In this document: piece after piece, positions 63,093-64,000 of the stretch
Numbering within the stretch: the stretch's first letter is position 1
Layout of the letters: the number at the start of each line of letters is the position of its first letter
Origin: Streptomyces sp. AC558_RSS880
Lineage (GTDB): Bacteria; Actinomycetota; Actinomycetes; Streptomycetales; Streptomycetaceae
Length of the DNA: 64,000 nucleotides
Direction: 5' to 3'
Assembly (NCBI RefSeq): GCF_019049255.1
Contig: NZ_JAGMUJ010000007.1
Span: 248,001 to 312,000 of the forward strand
The notes under the pieces: generated by a model
Told to the model about the DNA's origin: nothing
Seen by the model: the letters and a program-made list of their open reading frames with translations, nothing else
Database searches by the model: none
Made by a program: the position numbers and the translations under genes

Positions 63093-64000
63093 TCAGGCCT
63101 TGACGCGGACCTGCTCGCGGAGCTTGGTGGTCAGGTCCACCGCGGTGTCCTTGCCGACGCCCGTGCCGTTGTTGTCGCCGGGCGAGACCATGGCGACGGT
63201 GCTGTGGTCGGCCCAGGCGCAGAACCAGTCGGTCGACTCCTTCTTGGTCAGCGCGTTGGTGCTCTTGGTCGACTGGCACTTGGCGACCGCGCCGTCGATC
63301 TCGACCTCCTCGGGCTCACCGATCAGCTCGGCGTTCTGCATGCCGCCGGTGTCACTGGTCGAGCTCTCCTTGACTTCCTTCTGGATGTTGGCGAAGAACT
63401 TGTCCAGGACGGTCTGGGGGTCGGCGATCTCGCCGTACCCGCCCACCATCGTCATGCCCTTGGCCGTCAGCAGCTCGGACTGGTCGGGAAGCGTGGTGGG
63501 GTCCTCAGGGTCGTAGTTGCTCAAGTCGGCGGTCGACCACTGCCCGACGACGGCCGTACCGTTCTTGACGCCGCTCTTCTCCATGTCCTTCGTGGTGTCG
63601 GCATCGCTCGTCTGGTTTCCGTCGCCGACCCGCTTGTACTCGCCGAGGACCGTCTCCGGCGTCGACAGCTTGTGCGCGCCGTCGTCCTCCAGGCCGCCCG
63701 CGCCGCCGCCCCCGCCGATCACGAAGTACGCGCCGACGCCGATGGCCGCCACGACCGCCACCGCGCCGATGATGATCCCGGCCTTCTTGCCGCCGCCGCC
63801 CGAGGCGGGGGGCTGGGGCGGCATGCCGTACTGGGGCTGGCCGTAGGGCGGCTGCTGGCCGTACGGGGGCTGCTGCCCGTACGGCTGCTGCGGCGGGACG
63901 CCCGGCTGGCCGGGCTGCTGCGGGTAGCCGTATCCGGGCTGGCCGGGCGGGGGAGCCTGCTGGGGGTAGCCGTAGCCGGGCTGCGGAGCCTGCGGCTGCT
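63093..64000 (-). CDS. membrane protein with PYGQ-rich head, 5' end beyond the window
   Basis: About 302 codons are visible. The head, helix ([22 protein letters not shown]) and outside domain match the 62111-63055 gene, including FCAWADHSTVAMV and the last residues RVKA. The start lies outside. The outside domain differs most; the head is nearly identical in DNA. Tandem duplication is likely; 37 bp separate the two. Confidence 0.85.
   Translation of the reverse strand, partial: QPQAPQPGYGYPQQAPPPGQPGYGYPQQPGQPGVPPQQPYGQQPPYGQQPPYGQPQYGMPPQPPASGGGGKKAGIIIGAVAVVAAIGVGAYFVIGGGGGAGGLEDDGAHKLSTPETVLGEYKRVGDGNQTSDADTTKDMEKSGVKNGTAVVGQWSTADLSNYDPEDPTTLPDQSELLTAKGMTMVGGYGEIADPQTVLDKFFANIQKEVKESSTSDTGGMQNAELIGEPEEVEIDGAVAKCQSTKSTNALTKKESTDWFCAWADHSTVAMVSPGDNNGTGVGKDTAVDLTTKLREQVRVKA

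Noticed and set aside
62800..64000. The regular repeats in the PYGQ-coding DNA as a possible CRISPR array
   Set aside because: The units are short, in frame with coding DNA and without unique spacers of equal size; they encode a Pro/Gln/Tyr-rich protein head.

Overview
The window is chromosomal DNA of a Streptomyces species. The GC content is very high, GTG and TTG starts are frequent, genes overlap as ATGA/GTGA/TTGA, and the gene order tig-clpP1-clpP2-clpX and the rpiB, nei, asd, pepN and malQ neighbourhood fit a Streptomyces core region. About fifty genes are supported, plus two tRNAs and many strong hairpins. I see no IS element, prophage or CRISPR array.

Left part (1-10 kb): a six-gene minus-strand run reads glnX, glnH, a coiled-coil gene, pknG, a PP2C phosphatase and a vWA protein (cut by the window edge). 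The glnX-glnH-pknG order is that of the mycobacterial amino-acid sensing system feeding the kinase PknG; the coiled-coil, phosphatase and vWA genes are additions seen here. An mscS-type channel follows. From 10.3 to 14.2 kb an HNH endonuclease gene is followed by a whiJ-type cassette (ATPase, XRE regulator, DUF397 protein) and a methyltransferase. That segment is bracketed by a 70-bp near-perfect direct repeat of the HNH gene's 3' end, as expected for an old site-specific insertion.

Middle part (14-42 kb): a fully overlapping ECF sigma / zinc anti-sigma / ABC transporter operon; a secreted GH84-like enzyme; a small repeat protein directly before malQ; a deletion scar that fuses the C-terminal halves of a tetR gene and a divergent monooxygenase gene; a marR/EamA divergent pair with a clear operator; pepN; a TerD protein; asd; a second ECF sigma with a membrane partner; a large secreted subtilase; a Nudix hydrolase; a Tat-exported phosphoesterase; and a nuclease-like DUF559-type protein.

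Right part (42-64 kb): a second pepN paralogue, a monothiol DsbA-like protein, two APC permeases around bioY, rpiB, nei, an Eis-like acetyltransferase, a SpoIIE-type phosphatase, an HD hydrolase, an acyltransferase, tRNA-Gly and tRNA-Pro, the trigger factor and the ClpP1P2X protease (with a ClgR-like box upstream of clpP1), and two tandem paralogous membrane proteins with a PYGQ-rich head, the last cut by the window edge.
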